Of a stretch of 37,698 bases of DNA, positions 22,282-31,502 are shown piece by piece. The position numbers and the translations under genes were made by a program. Positions within the stretch are counted from its first letter, which is position 1. Each line of letters begins with the position of its first letter. The notes beneath the pieces were generated by a model. The model saw nothing but the letters and a program-made list of their open reading frames with translations. It did not search any database and was not told the origin of the DNA. The DNA lies in the NCBI GenBank assembly GCA_020029595.1, contig JAIBJN010000011.1:1-37698 (forward strand), read 5' to 3'. The stretch is from Actinomycetota bacterium. GTDB taxonomy: Bacteria > Actinomycetota > Thermoleophilia > Gaiellales > Gaiellaceae.

Positions 22282-23097
22282 GTGGCCCGCTTTGTCTGCA
22301 CTCTCGCCCTGCTCACGGTCCTCGCCGCGAGCCCCGCTCGGGCGGACACGGGCATCCTCGCAATCGGGGACTTCGGCGTCGGCGGGGAGCGCGAGCGCCG
22401 CACGGGCACCGCCGTCGAGAGCTTCGCGGGCCGGCACCAGGTCGACGCTCTCGTCACCCTCGGCGACAACGACTACACGGAGCTGCCGCGCGCGTTTCGC
22501 GCCAACTGGCTCGGCGCCTTCGGGTGGGCGGCCGCCGACGGCCTCCTCGTCGCGGGAACCCTCGGCAACCACGACGCCCGCGTCGACGGGGGACGCTACG
22601 AGTTCGAGCTCCTGGGAATGCCCGGACGCTACTATCGGCGGCGAGTAGGCGACGTCGCCCTCTTCCTCCTCGATTCGAACCGGATCGGAGACGTCCAGCT
22701 CCGCTGGCTCGACTCGGTCCTCGCCTCGACGACCGCGCCCTGGAAGGTCGTCGCCTTTCACCACCCCGCCTTCAGCTGCGGCGGGTACCAGGGAGACGCG
22801 CGTGTCCGGCGCCTGCTCCTCCCCATCTTCGAGCGGAACGACGTCGACCTCGTCCTCTCGGCGCACGACCACAACTACCAGCGCTTCGCCCCCCGCCGCG
22901 GCGTGACCTACGTCGTCCACGGCGGCGGCGGCGCCCGCCTCTACCCGCTCACCTCGTGCCCGCGCGGCTTCCCCCGGCGAGTCGCGGCCCGCAAGGCGCA
23001 CGGCTGGCTGTACCTCTACGCGACCGCGGACGCGCTGCGCGTGCGTGCGGTCGGCCGCTGGGGCGGGATTCACGACGACTTCCTCATATACCCCTAG
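22282..23097 (+). CDS. Secreted metallophosphatase (purple-acid-phosphatase-like)
   Basis: 271 residues, GTG start. A Sec signal peptide (cleavage likely after SPARA, residue 21) precedes a calcineurin-like phosphoesterase domain with all metal motifs: GDFGVGG, GDNDYTE, GNHD, FHHPAF and SAHDHNYQR. It should act outside the membrane, releasing phosphate from organic esters. The gene starts 30 bases after arsC on the same strand, so it extends the phosphate cluster. Confidence 0.88.
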   Translation: MARFVCTLALLTVLAASPARADTGILAIGDFGVGGERERRTGTAVESFAGRHQVDALVTLGDNDYTELPRAFRANWLGAFGWAAADGLLVAGTLGNHDARVDGGRYEFELLGMPGRYYRRRVGDVALFLLDSNRIGDVQLRWLDSVLASTTAPWKVVAFHHPAFSCGGYQGDARVRRLLLPIFERNDVDLVLSAHDHNYQRFAPRRGVTYVVHGGGGARLYPLTSCPRGFPRRVAARKAHGWLYLYATADALRVRAVGRWGGIHDDFLIYP

Positions 23098-23173
23098 CGG
23101 GCCGCGACGGCCGGTCGAGCCTCTTCGTCGTCTCGAACTCGCTGCGGCTCCGCCGCTTGCCCCGGGAGGCACG

Positions 23174-23518
23174 CTAGCGCTCGTTCTCGAGCGGGCGATG
23201 GCGCCCGTGGTAGGAGACGAGCGTGCAGAGAAGGCCGGTGAGGGCGACGCCGGGGCCGACCTCGAGCAGGAGGCGCGCCTCGTCGGAGCGCTCGACGCCG
23301 GTGACGAGCCCGCCCACGCAGATCCAGACCGCGGCGAGAATCGGCGGCAGGAGGAGCAGAATCACCGTCCGGTCGTGCCAGGGCCGGCCGCGCGCGGCCC
23401 AGAGCAGGTAGTCGGCGACGGCAAGGACGAGCACGACGAGTGCCGGGAGGATCCCAGTCAGCACCTCGCCCGAGGCCGCCGCGACCCAGATCGCGAGCGC
23501 CGCGGCGCCGATCGTCAG
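23174..23518 (-). CDS. Small membrane protein downstream of the MMPL exporter
   Basis: About 114 residues with three predicted helices (e.g. LPALVVLVLAVADYLLW and TVILLLLPPILAAVWICV) and a basic tail. No ATG, GTG or TTG start precedes the first helix; a CTG at 23518 overlapping the exporter stop (CTGA) is the most natural choice, giving translational coupling. If CTG is not used, a GTG inside the first helix remains. Family not recognised. Confidence 0.55.
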   Translation of the reverse strand: MTIGAAALAIWVAAASGEVLTGILPALVVLVLAVADYLLWAARGRPWHDRTVILLLLPPILAAVWICVGGLVTGVERSDEARLLLEVGPGVALTGLLCTLVSYHGRHRPLENER

Positions 23519-25704
23519 GTAGCGCGGCGCGGCTCCAGCTCCTGTTCGTGCCCCTCGACGTGCACGTCTGGGAGCCAGGAGAGCCAGGAGGGCAGGTACC
23601 AGTTCCAGCGCCCGAGGAGCGTCATCGTCGCCGGCACGACGACCGAGCGGATGATCGTCGCGTCGATGAAGAGCGCGACCGCGATCCCGAAGCCCATCTG
23701 CTGGAACATGACGAGGTCGCCGCGGGCGAAGCCGGCGAAGACGGCGATGATGATGAGCGCGGCGCCGGTGATCAGGCGCGCGGTCGAGCCGACGCCGAAC
23801 GAGACGGCGTCGTCGTTCGAGCCGGTCTGCGAGTAGCGCTCGCGGATGCGGCTGAGCAGAAAGACCTGGTAGTCCATCGAGAGCCCGAAGAGGACGGCAA
23901 AGAGGAAGAGCGGCACCCAGGCCTCGACGACGTCCACCTGCTGGAAGCCGAAGAGCTCGTTCCCGATCCCTTTGACGAAGACGAGCACGAGAAGGCCGTA
24001 GGCGGCGCCGACCGAGAGCAGGTTCATGGCGATCGCGGTCGCCGGGACGACGATCGAGCGGAACGCGATCGTCAGCAGGATGAAGCTGAGGCCGAGCACG
24101 AAGATGAACACGATCGGGAGCCACGCGTCCATGACGTCGTAGTAGTCGATGTCTTCGGCGGTGGCGCCGCCTACGAATGCCTGCATCCCCGAGTCGGCGA
24201 AGGCCTGCGGGATGCCGTCGCTTCGCAGGTCGCGGACGGCGGCGACCGCTTCCGCCGACACGGCGTCGCCCGCGACGGGGACCGTGAGGACGATGAGGCC
24301 GCCGTCCGGGCTCGTCTCGGTCGTGGGCGGCCCGAAGATCTCACGTTCCGAGAGCTCGCCCTCGAGCCGCTCGACCGCAGCCCGCACGCCGGGCGAGGCC
24401 GAGTCCCCCTCGACGACGATGCGAACCGGATCCGTCGTCCGCCCGGGGAACTCGCGATTGAGGAGCAGGAAGCCCTGCTTGGACTCGAAGCGGTCCGGGA
24501 GCGTGCTGATGCCCGCGGTGCCGGTCTCGAGCCAGAGCACCGGCACGGCCGCCGCGAGCAGGAGCGCGACCGCCGTGACGAGGCTGACGACCGGACGCCG
24601 CATGACGGCACGCACGATCCTCCCCCAGAAGCGGCTCTCCGCGCCGGCGGCCGCCGTCCGGCCGAAGTAGGGCACGCGCAGCGACTCGATCCTGTCGCCG
24701 AGCAGGCTCAGCACCGCCGGCAGCAGCGTCAGCGCGGCGACGACCGAGACGATGCCGACGAGGATCGCGCCCGTTGCCAGGCTCCGCATGATCGTGTTTG
24801 GGACGAGCTCGAGCCCGATCATGGCGAGCACGAAGGCGGCCCCGCTGAAGAGGACGGCGCGGCTCGCGGTGGTGCCCGCCGTCTCGATCGCGTGGAGCCT
24901 CTCCCGTCCGTGCGAGCGCTCCTCCCGGAAGCGGCTGAGGATGAAGAGCGAGTAATCGATCCCCAGGGCCAGGCCCATGCCGAAGATCATGTTCGTGACG
25001 AAGACCGAGAGCTCGAAGACCTGGCCCACGATTGACGTGAGCGCGAGAGCCACGACGATCGAGAGGATCGCCAGGACGAGCGGGACGACGCCCGCCACCA
25101 CCGTCCCGAAGACCAGGAGGAGGACGAGCAGGGCGGCCGGCGCGCCGAAGAAGAGCTCGCCCTTCTGGAGGTCCTCCTCGGACAGCTTGTTGAAGTCCTC
25201 GTCGAGGGTGAGCTCACCCGTCATAGCCGCCTCGGCGCCCGGCTCCTCGTCGAACTGCTGCACCGCTGCGACCACGTCTCCGAGCCTGTCCTCGTTCGGC
25301 CCGAGGCCGATGAGGAGCGCGGTCGCGGTGCCGTCCTCGGAATCGAGTCGCTCCTGACCCTCGTCGGCCGACGTGACGACGGTGGTCGCGCCAGCCTCGC
25401 GCAGCTCCTCGGTGAGCTGCTGCACGCGCTCCTGCTCGACAGCACCTCCGGCGAAGCTCACGACCACGACCTCGCTCGTCGCCTGCTCGAGCGCTTCCGG
25501 CGAGGGCGGGAAATGCTGGAGGAGGAGCTCCTCCGCCCGCTTCGAGTCGGTGGGGCTCGTCACCTCGCCTTCCGTGGTCAGGGTATCGCCGAGCAGCATG
25601 GCCACAACGGCCATGGAGAGCACGACGACGGCGATCCAGAGCCCCACGGTTCGCCAGGGATGGAGCGCGGACGCGCGAGCGAGGGATTCCGTCGAGAGAC
25701 TCAC
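23515..25704 (-). CDS. MMPL-family RND exporter
   Basis: 729 residues, GTG 25704. Two repeats of one helix, a large outer loop and five helices, as in MmpL/HAE-type exporters; the membrane segments [15 protein letters not shown] and [15 protein letters not shown] carry the paired conserved motif of proton-driven members. The family moves lipids or drugs out of the cytoplasmic membrane. It has a strong promoter of its own. It lies tail to tail with the phosphate cluster and is not obviously linked to it. Confidence 0.92.
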   Translation of the reverse strand: MSLSTESLARASALHPWRTVGLWIAVVVLSMAVVAMLLGDTLTTEGEVTSPTDSKRAEELLLQHFPPSPEALEQATSEVVVVSFAGGAVEQERVQQLTEELREAGATTVVTSADEGQERLDSEDGTATALLIGLGPNEDRLGDVVAAVQQFDEEPGAEAAMTGELTLDEDFNKLSEEDLQKGELFFGAPAALLVLLLVFGTVVAGVVPLVLAILSIVVALALTSIVGQVFELSVFVTNMIFGMGLALGIDYSLFILSRFREERSHGRERLHAIETAGTTASRAVLFSGAAFVLAMIGLELVPNTIMRSLATGAILVGIVSVVAALTLLPAVLSLLGDRIESLRVPYFGRTAAAGAESRFWGRIVRAVMRRPVVSLVTAVALLLAAAVPVLWLETGTAGISTLPDRFESKQGFLLLNREFPGRTTDPVRIVVEGDSASPGVRAAVERLEGELSEREIFGPPTTETSPDGGLIVLTVPVAGDAVSAEAVAAVRDLRSDGIPQAFADSGMQAFVGGATAEDIDYYDVMDAWLPIVFIFVLGLSFILLTIAFRSIVVPATAIAMNLLSVGAAYGLLVLVFVKGIGNELFGFQQVDVVEAWVPLFLFAVLFGLSMDYQVFLLSRIRERYSQTGSNDDAVSFGVGSTARLITGAALIIIAVFAGFARGDLVMFQQMGFGIAVALFIDATIIRSVVVPATMTLLGRWNWYLPSWLSWLPDVHVEGHEQELEPRRAT

Positions 25705-25719
25705 GACAATGGGGCGAGG

Positions 25720-25748
25720 AAGTTAGCACTCACTCACAACGCTGTCAA
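25720..25748 (-). promoter_or_regulatory. Consensus promoter of the MMPL exporter gene
   Basis: On the minus strand TTGACA (25743-25748) and TAACTT (25720-25725) are separated by 17 bases. The spacer contains the tandem GTGAGTGAGTG, which could be a repressor site (TetR operators often look like this); no TetR gene is in the window. Confidence 0.7.
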
Positions 25749-25808
25749 GATCGGCGAACCGACGCCCCGGCTCCGGCCGCCCCGACAAACGCCGTGTAGG
25801 GTCTCGCC

Positions 25809-26219
25809 GTGCTGGCGATCACGGCCGGGAGTTTTCGCTTCACGGCGCGGCTGGAGGAGGAGGCCGCGCCGAGAACCGTGGCCGCGCTGCGGACGCTCCT
25901 GCCGCTGCGGAGCCACCTCGTGCAGGCGCGCTGGAGCGGCGAGTCGGCGTGGGTGCCCATGGGCTGGGAGCTCGCGCTCGACCTCGGCCCGGAGAACGCG
26001 AACAGCTATCCGGCGGCAGGCGAGCTCCTGCTCTACCCGGGCGGCCTCTCCGAGGTCGAGATTCTCTTTCCCTACGGGGCGACGTGCTTCGCAAGCAAGA
26101 TGGGCCAGCTGGCGGGCAACCATGTCGCCACGGTCGAGGAAGGTGGCGACCAGCTCACCGAGCTCGGGCGCGTCGTCCTCTGGGAAGGCGCGCAGCCGAT
26201 CCTCTTCGAGGAGAGCTAA
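25809..26219 (+). CDS. DUF3830 (cyclophilin-like) protein
   Basis: 136 residues, GTG 25809. TAGGGT at 25797-25802 lies exactly 6 bases upstream, so the message is probably leaderless. The sequence has the cyclophilin-like features of DUF3830: a start around [30 protein letters not shown] and the C-terminal GNHVATV segment. Biochemical role unknown. Confidence 0.8.
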   Translation: MLAITAGSFRFTARLEEEAAPRTVAALRTLLPLRSHLVQARWSGESAWVPMGWELALDLGPENANSYPAAGELLLYPGGLSEVEILFPYGATCFASKMGQLAGNHVATVEEGGDQLTELGRVVLWEGAQPILFEES

Positions 26220-26286
26220 ACGCCGTCGACCCGCCTGGGGACGCGAGGCGGACGCTCGCCCGTCGTCGCTGAGCCACAATCAGGGC

Positions 26287-26589
26287 ATGGCAGCGACGAC
26301 GCTCTCCCCCGCAGAGGTCGAGGTCGAGAGCCCGGTGGGGCGAGACGAGCCGGAGCACGACCGGCCGTGGATCGTGATCGTCTGGAACGACCCCATCAAC
26401 CTCATGTCGTACGTCACCCTCGTCTTCCAGAAGCTCTTCGGCTACAGCAGGGAGAAGGCGACGACGCTCATGCTTCAGGTGCACAACGAAGGGAAGGCCG
26501 TCGTCTCGGGCGGCACGCGCGAGAAGGCCGAGCACGACGTTGCCCGCCTGCACGCGCACGGGCTCTGGGCGACGATGCGCCAGGACTGA
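26287..26589 (+). CDS. clpS: ATP-dependent Clp protease adaptor ClpS
   Basis: 100 residues, ATG 26287. The conserved core [19 protein letters not shown] (N-degron pocket) and the helix [18 protein letters not shown] are intact. ClpS delivers N-end-rule substrates to ClpAP/ClpCP. CACAAT ends 6 bases before the ATG, again predicting a leaderless transcript. In many actinobacteria clpS and DUF2017 are neighbours; here a signalling triad lies between them. Confidence 0.95.
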   Translation: MAATTLSPAEVEVESPVGRDEPEHDRPWIVIVWNDPINLMSYVTLVFQKLFGYSREKATTLMLQVHNEGKAVVSGGTREKAEHDVARLHAHGLWATMRQD

Positions 26590-26591
26590 CC

Positions 26592-27236
26592 CTACGAGCG
26601 CAGGAAGGCCAGGACGGCGAGGACGCGCCGGTGGTCGTCCGGCGCCGGCGGGAGACGGAGCTTCGTGAAGATGCTGTTCACGTGAGTCTCCACCGTCTTC
26701 GGGCTGAGGAAGAGCTTCGCGCAGATGCCCCGGTTCGAGCGGCCTTCGGCCATGAGGGCAAGCACCTCGCGCTCGCGCGGGGTCAGCTCCTCGAGCGGAT
26801 CGGACGCGCGCCGGCGCCCGAAGAGCTGCGCGACGACCTCGGGATCGATGGCCGTTCCCCCCTTTCCGACGCGCCGCACCGACTCCACGAACTCGTCGAT
26901 CTCGAGCACGCGATCCTTGAGCAGGTAGCCGAAGCCCTCAGGGTGCTCGCTGAAGAGGTCGAGCGCGTGCTTCGCCTCGACGACCTGCGAGAGGACGAGG
27001 ATCCCGACCTCCGGATGCCGCGCGCGGATCTCCCGCGCCGCGCGCGTACCCTCGTCGGTCTGAGTCGGCGGCATGCGCACGTCGACGATGACGACGTCGG
27101 GCCGCTCGCGGTGGACGGCGTGGTGGAGCGCGTCGGCGTCTCCGACCTGCGCGGCCACGTCGATCCCGGCCTCGGCGAGCACGCGCGCCAGGCCCTCCCG
27201 CAGCAGCACCGAGTCCTCTGCGATCACGACGCGCAC
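26592..27236 (-). CDS. NarL/FixJ-family response regulator (triad 2)
   Basis: 214 residues from GTG 27236, the same length as the triad 1 regulator and very similar throughout (VIAEDSVLLREGLARVL, VVIVDVRMPP, GYLLKDRV, LTPREREVLALMAEGRSN). It overlaps the kinase gene by 13 bases. The recognition helix region differs (SPKTVETHVNSIF against SERAVEKHVTSIF), so the DNA targets may differ. Confidence 0.92.
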   Translation of the reverse strand: MRVVIAEDSVLLREGLARVLAEAGIDVAAQVGDADALHHAVHRERPDVVIVDVRMPPTQTDEGTRAAREIRARHPEVGILVLSQVVEAKHALDLFSEHPEGFGYLLKDRVLEIDEFVESVRRVGKGGTAIDPEVVAQLFGRRRASDPLEELTPREREVLALMAEGRSNRGICAKLFLSPKTVETHVNSIFTKLRLPPAPDDHRRVLAVLAFLRS

Positions 27237-28978
27237 GGGATCTCCCCCACGACGCGTGTCCCCCGCCCGGGGGGACTCTCGACGAGGAGGCGTCCGCCAA
27301 GCGCCTCCACGCGATCCGCCAGCCCGCGCAGGCCGGAGCCCTCCTCGGCGTGCGCACCGCCGACGCCGTCGTCCTCGACCTCGACCACGAGCACGCCGTC
27401 CCGACGCCGAGCGCTCACGGCGGCCTGCGACGCCCGCGCGTGCTTGACGACGTTCGCCAGCGCCTCGCACGCGACGAAATACGCGGTCGCCTCCACCTGC
27501 GCCGGGAGACGCCCCTCGGACACGTCGAGCGACACGGCGATGGGCGTCCGGCTCGTGAGCGACTCGAGCGCGGCCGCGAGCCCCTCCTCGGTGAGGATGG
27601 CCGGGTGGACGCCGCGCGCGAGCTCCCGGAGCTCCTCGACGGCCACTTGGAGCTCGTCGACGGCCTCCGCGAGAAGCCGGTCGACCTCGGGATCCGCCTT
27701 GGCGCCGAGCTGCCGTTGGGCGCTGCGCAGTTGGAGGGCGAGCGCGACGAGCCGCTGCTGGGCGCCGTCGTGAAGGTCGCGCTCGATCCGGCGGCGCTCG
27801 TCGTCCGCCGCCTGCACGATGCGTACGCGCGACTCCTGCACCTTCGCGAGTTGCGCTCTCGTCTCCGCGTGGAGACGCGCGTTCTCGAGCGCGAGGCGGG
27901 CGGCGGCGCCTGACGCTTGGAGGAGCTCGGGCTCGTCTGCGAGCGTCGCGTCGTGCACGATCGCGGCGACCGGCTCCCCCTCATGGTCCAGCCGCGTGAC
28001 CGCGCGGTCCGCCCCATCCCTGGGAAGCGTCACGATGCGGCCGCGGTCGTCTACGAACTCTCGCCGCTCCGGCAGCCAGAAGGCGACCTCGAGCGTCGGG
28101 TCGCCGAGGGTCCTGGCGAGCGCGTCGCGAACCCCCTGCGGTGGCGTCCGGTCGAGCTCGAGCACGAGCTCGCTCACGTTCCCCCGCGCGAGGCGCGAGC
28201 GAAGCATTCCGGCCAGGAGAGCCAGCGGCAGAGCGATGAAGCCCGCGATCTGCCACCAGAACAGGTACTCGTAGAGCAGGGCGGGCGGGCGCTCGACGAA
28301 CGTGAAGACGACCTCGGGCACAGCCCGTAAGGCGAAGACGATCGCGGCGAGGAGAAGCGGCGCCAGGATGCGACGCGCCCTCGGCGTCGCCCGGGCGAGC
28401 CTGCGCAGGATGAGGGCGATGAAGAGCGTGGCGAGTACGCCCCAGACGAAGACGACGAACACCTGCTGGAGGCGCAGAGCGAGCTCCATGTTCCCGGAGA
28501 CGAGGAGCAGGCTCTCGCGCGGCGTCGGGTCGAGGAAGCGGAGCCGCTCGCTTCCGTCGTAGAAGAGTAGGACCGCGAGGGGCAGCAGAAACATCGACGC
28601 GTAGCCGGCCTTGACGAGCGCTCGCTCCGCGCGCCCGGTTACTCGGCCCGACGGGTACGCGAGGACGGAGTGCGCGACGAGCGCGTAGCTCAGCTCGCTG
28701 AGCGCAAAGAACACCGTGAAGGCGAGCGGGTCGTGGCTGTAGCGGAGTTGGCGGAGCAACAGCGCGAAGCCCGCCGCGGTCATCAGCGGCCCGAGCCAGT
28801 TCTCCGGCCGCCGGGCCCACGCGATCAGGCCCGCGAGGAGAAAGGCCCAGGCGACGGCCACGATCGCCAGCGACCGCGTGGACGTCGTGGCCGGGCCCAG
28901 GTTGTCGACCTGGACGTTGTAGGCGACCACGCCGAGGGCGATTCCGGCCAGCCCCAGCGCAAGTCGGAGCAGTCTCAT
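27224..28978 (-). CDS. Membrane sensor histidine kinase (triad 2)
   Basis: 584 residues, ATG 28978. The N-terminal region has seven to eight membrane helices like triad 1, followed by the same GAF-like linker (RTLGDPTLEVAFWLPERR) but no PAS domains. The HisKA_3 motif is ERDLHDGAQQRLVALAL (phospho-His near 390) and the ATPase has EDDGVGG and GSGLRGLADRVEAL. ATGA overlap with the receiver gene upstream. It looks like a shorter paralogue of the kinase at 1500-3986. Confidence 0.92.
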   Translation of the reverse strand: MRLLRLALGLAGIALGVVAYNVQVDNLGPATTSTRSLAIVAVAWAFLLAGLIAWARRPENWLGPLMTAAGFALLLRQLRYSHDPLAFTVFFALSELSYALVAHSVLAYPSGRVTGRAERALVKAGYASMFLLPLAVLLFYDGSERLRFLDPTPRESLLLVSGNMELALRLQQVFVVFVWGVLATLFIALILRRLARATPRARRILAPLLLAAIVFALRAVPEVVFTFVERPPALLYEYLFWWQIAGFIALPLALLAGMLRSRLARGNVSELVLELDRTPPQGVRDALARTLGDPTLEVAFWLPERREFVDDRGRIVTLPRDGADRAVTRLDHEGEPVAAIVHDATLADEPELLQASGAAARLALENARLHAETRAQLAKVQESRVRIVQAADDERRRIERDLHDGAQQRLVALALQLRSAQRQLGAKADPEVDRLLAEAVDELQVAVEELRELARGVHPAILTEEGLAAALESLTSRTPIAVSLDVSEGRLPAQVEATAYFVACEALANVVKHARASQAAVSARRRDGVLVVEVEDDGVGGAHAEEGSGLRGLADRVEALGGRLLVESPPGRGTRVVGEIPCAS

Positions 28979-29331
28979 GCCGCGCGGTCGAGCAAGGCCA
29001 GAAGCGCCTCGCCCGAGAGCTGCTCCTTCGAGATGAACCCGAGCGCCCCGCTCTCCCGAACGCGCCGACCGAGATCCGACTGCGCCCGGCTGGAGATGAG
29101 GACGACTCTCGTCCGAGCGTCGGCGAGCTCCTCGGCGACCTCGAAGCCGCTCCTGTCGGGCAACCCGACGTCGAGCAGGACGAGTCCGGGCTCGAGCTCC
29201 CGTGCGAGCCGGAGCGCCGATTCGCCGTCCGCTGCCTCGCCGACGACCTGGAAGCCCTCGAGCTCGAGCAGCCGGCGGGCAGAGGCCCGGAACGTCGGGT
29301 GGTCGTCGACGACCAGCACGGTCCAGGTCAT
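28975..29331 (-). CDS. Stand-alone receiver protein (CheY-like, triad 2)
   Basis: 118 residues from ATG 29331. GACGAT at 29338-29343 lies 6 bases upstream, so the message is probably leaderless and ATG 29349 is excluded. Receiver motifs: VLVVDDHP, phospho-acceptor in LVLLDVGLPDRSG, ISSRAQ and the ISKEQL lysine. No output domain. First gene of triad 2, mirroring 3991-4347. Confidence 0.87.
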   Translation of the reverse strand: MTWTVLVVDDHPTFRASARRLLELEGFQVVGEAADGESALRLARELEPGLVLLDVGLPDRSGFEVAEELADARTRVVLISSRAQSDLGRRVRESGALGFISKEQLSGEALLALLDRAA

Positions 29332-29472
29332 GCCCGAATCGTCACACATGTCGGTCGCGGCGGCTACCGGGCGAGCCAGGAGATCGCAGCGCCGCAGACC
29401 AGGGAAAACCCTGAGCCGAACCCGAGGCTCGCCCGGTTTCGCGCGGCGGCGTCGCGTCCTACCGTCGGCCGT

Positions 29473-30012
29473 ATGAACAGTCGCGCACTCATCCGCCGCT
29501 GGCACTCGCCGGCACTCTTCGCCCTCATCGGGCTCTGCTTCCTGCTCCCCTTCGGCACCGTGTCCTGCAACGGGGCTGAGACGACGTTTACCGGCGCTCA
29601 GCTCGCCACCTGGAGCGTGCCGGAAGGAGGACCCGTCGAGGGTCGCCAGCTCGGCGACCGGGTCGAGGACGAGACCTCCCCCCAGGCGGCGGCCACGCTC
29701 GCCATCGCCGCGCTCGGGCTTCTCATCGGCGTGCTCGGGCTTCCGCGGGGCGAGGGCTGGTGCGCGGCGGCCGGCATCGTCACCACGCTCCTGATGCTCC
29801 AGGGCATCGACCTGTTCGGGGCCGACGTCACGATCCACACGGGTTACTCGCTCACACTCCTCCTCTTCGTGTGGGCCGCCGTGCTGCACTGTCTGCGAAG
29901 GTTGGCGCGCAGACGGCAGCGATCCACCCGTGCGCAGCCGCCTCGCACGGCGACCGCGGAAGGCTCGAGCCCCGTCCGCAAGCGGGACCCCTACTGGGCA
30001 TCCCGGCTCTAG
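29473..30012 (+). CDS. Uncharacterised membrane protein
   Basis: 179 residues, ATG 29473, with TACCGT 7 bases upstream as a likely -10. Four hydrophobic segments (e.g. ALFALIGLCFLLPFGTV, ATLAIAALGLLIGVLGL), an outer loop with the VSCNGAETTFTG segment after helix 1, and a polar basic tail. Family not recognised; a similar layout occurs in many small actinobacterial membrane proteins. Confidence 0.75.
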   Translation: MNSRALIRRWHSPALFALIGLCFLLPFGTVSCNGAETTFTGAQLATWSVPEGGPVEGRQLGDRVEDETSPQAAATLAIAALGLLIGVLGLPRGEGWCAAAGIVTTLLMLQGIDLFGADVTIHTGYSLTLLLFVWAAVLHCLRRLARRRQRSTRAQPPRTATAEGSSPVRKRDPYWASRL

Positions 30013-30026
30013 GCGAGAATCGGGGT

Positions 30027-30506
30027 GTGTTCGTCCGTCCTCCGATCGAGCGGACGCGCGAGGGCGACTTCCGCCTTCGGCTCTCCGACGGCGAGCGCGA
30101 GCTCCTGCGCGCCCTGGCGGGCGAGCTTCTGGGGCTCCTCGACGCGGACCGCGAGGACCCGGCGCTCCGGCGACTCTTTCCGCCCGCATACGAGGGCGAC
30201 GAGGAGAGCGAGGCCGAGTACCGGCGGCTCACGCACGACGAGCTTCAGGAGGGGCGTCGGGAGGCGCTCCTTCTGCTCGCGGAGACCACAGGCCGCGACC
30301 GGCTCACCGCCGAGGAGCTCGATGCCTGGCTCCGCGCGCTCACCGACCTCCGCCTCGCTCTCGGGACGCGCCTCGACGTGACCGAGGAGGTCTACGTTCG
30401 CGAGATCGATCCGTCGGAGCCCGAGGCCTACGAGCTCTCCGTCTTCGCGTACCTGAGCTGGCTCCAAGAGCAGGCCGTCGAGGCCGCGACGCCTCCGGGG
30501 GCTTGA
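30027..30506 (+). CDS. DUF2017 family protein
   Basis: 159 residues, GTG 30027, with GAGAAT ending 6 bases upstream (leaderless). Mostly helical and acidic; the LFPPAYEGDEESEAEYR segment and the closing YELSVFAYLSWLQE are typical of DUF2017, an actinobacterial family usually encoded next to clpS. Function unknown, presumed linked to Clp proteolysis by neighbourhood only. In this window clpS is 3.4 kb away. Confidence 0.85.
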   Translation: MFVRPPIERTREGDFRLRLSDGERELLRALAGELLGLLDADREDPALRRLFPPAYEGDEESEAEYRRLTHDELQEGRREALLLLAETTGRDRLTAEELDAWLRALTDLRLALGTRLDVTEEVYVREIDPSEPEAYELSVFAYLSWLQEQAVEAATPPGA

Positions 30507-30529
30507 TCCGCGGCAGCGCCACAATCTCC

Positions 30530-30735
30530 CCCAGGGAGCCGCCTCGTAGCCGGCCTCTGCGATCGCCTCGCGCACCGACGCGTCCGTCGACCGCCATGCC
30601 CCGAACCGCGACGATCCTCGCCTCGACGTCGACGTCGCCGCCCGTCACCCCCGCCACCATGCCCACCTCGCTGGAGATTGCCGGCGCACAGTGCGCGCAA
30701 TGTATCCCCGGAACGCTGTACCGGATTTCCTCCAC
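30530..30735 (-). pseudogene. Frameshifted HMA-domain (copper-chaperone-like) gene
   Basis: GTG 30735 has an excellent AGGAG site. The frame gives VEEIRYSVPGIHCAHC, with the CxxC metal motif of heavy-metal-associated domains, and continues to the DVDVEAR strand. The expected final helix, VREAIAEAGYEAA, is present but in another frame; the shift is near 30575-30580. No stop follows soon in the second frame. Either a one-base change has broken the gene or there is a sequence error. Confidence 0.7.
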
Positions 30736-30836
30736 GTTTTCTCCTCGGCCCGGAGGGCGAGCACCGGCGAGAGGAGCGGACCGAAGAGCTCGTGGCCGCG
30801 TTCGGACGCCTCCTCGGGCGCAGCTGGTGCCGCCGG

Positions 30837-31502
30837 CTAGTGGGCGTGCTCGCGCGCGCTCACGGTCCGCCACGAGTCCCAGGTGATCCTGAGGATGACG
30901 AGAGTGATAGCGAGCCCGACGATTGGGTCGATGATGGGCGCGCCGAGGGAAACGCCGACCGCGCTCGCGACGACGCCCAGGGAAACGAAGCCGTCCACCC
31001 GGGCGTGGTTGCCGTCGGCGACGAGAGCCGGGCTCTCGAGGCGACGGCCCGCCCTCGTCCGAATCTGGGCGGCGATCTCGTTCCCGGCGAAGCCGACGAG
31101 GCCCGCGATCGCGAGCGCGCCGAGGTACGAGAGCTCCTGGGGCTCGATCAGGCGCATGACCGTCTGGTAGAGAGCCACGCAGGCCGAGACGAAGATCGCC
31201 AGGACCACGAAGTAGCCGGCGAGGCGCTCCCCGCGGGGCGAACGGAGGACGAAGGCGACCCAGAGAGGTACGGCCGTGAGCGCGTCGCCGGCGTTGTGGA
31301 TCAGATCGGCGAGGAGGGCGACGCTCCCGGAGACGACGTAGATCGCCGCCTGAGCCACGGCCGTCGCCCCGAGAACGGCAAGGCTGAGCGCCACGGCGCG
31401 GACTCCCGCGCGCGAGCGGACGATCGACGGGTAGACGAGGCCGTGCGCGTGGCCGTGGCCAGGCTTGGGATCGTGGCTGTGGGCGTGCGCGGCGTGGCTC
31501 AC
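30837..31502 (-). CDS. Short cation diffusion facilitator (metal exporter)
   Basis: 221 residues, GTG 31502 overlapping the ArsR stop (GTGA). The N-terminus is His-rich (HAAHAHSHDP, GHGHAHG), then six helices follow with the transport-site motifs HNAGD and HARVD. The chain ends right after helix 6 (SAREHAH), so the cytoplasmic C-terminal domain of typical CDFs (about 300 residues) is missing. C-terminally short CDFs exist, so it may still be functional. Likely exports zinc, cobalt or nickel. Confidence 0.85.
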   Translation of the reverse strand: MSHAAHAHSHDPKPGHGHAHGLVYPSIVRSRAGVRAVALSLAVLGATAVAQAAIYVVSGSVALLADLIHNAGDALTAVPLWVAFVLRSPRGERLAGYFVVLAIFVSACVALYQTVMRLIEPQELSYLGALAIAGLVGFAGNEIAAQIRTRAGRRLESPALVADGNHARVDGFVSLGVVASAVGVSLGAPIIDPIVGLAITLVILRITWDSWRTVSAREHAH

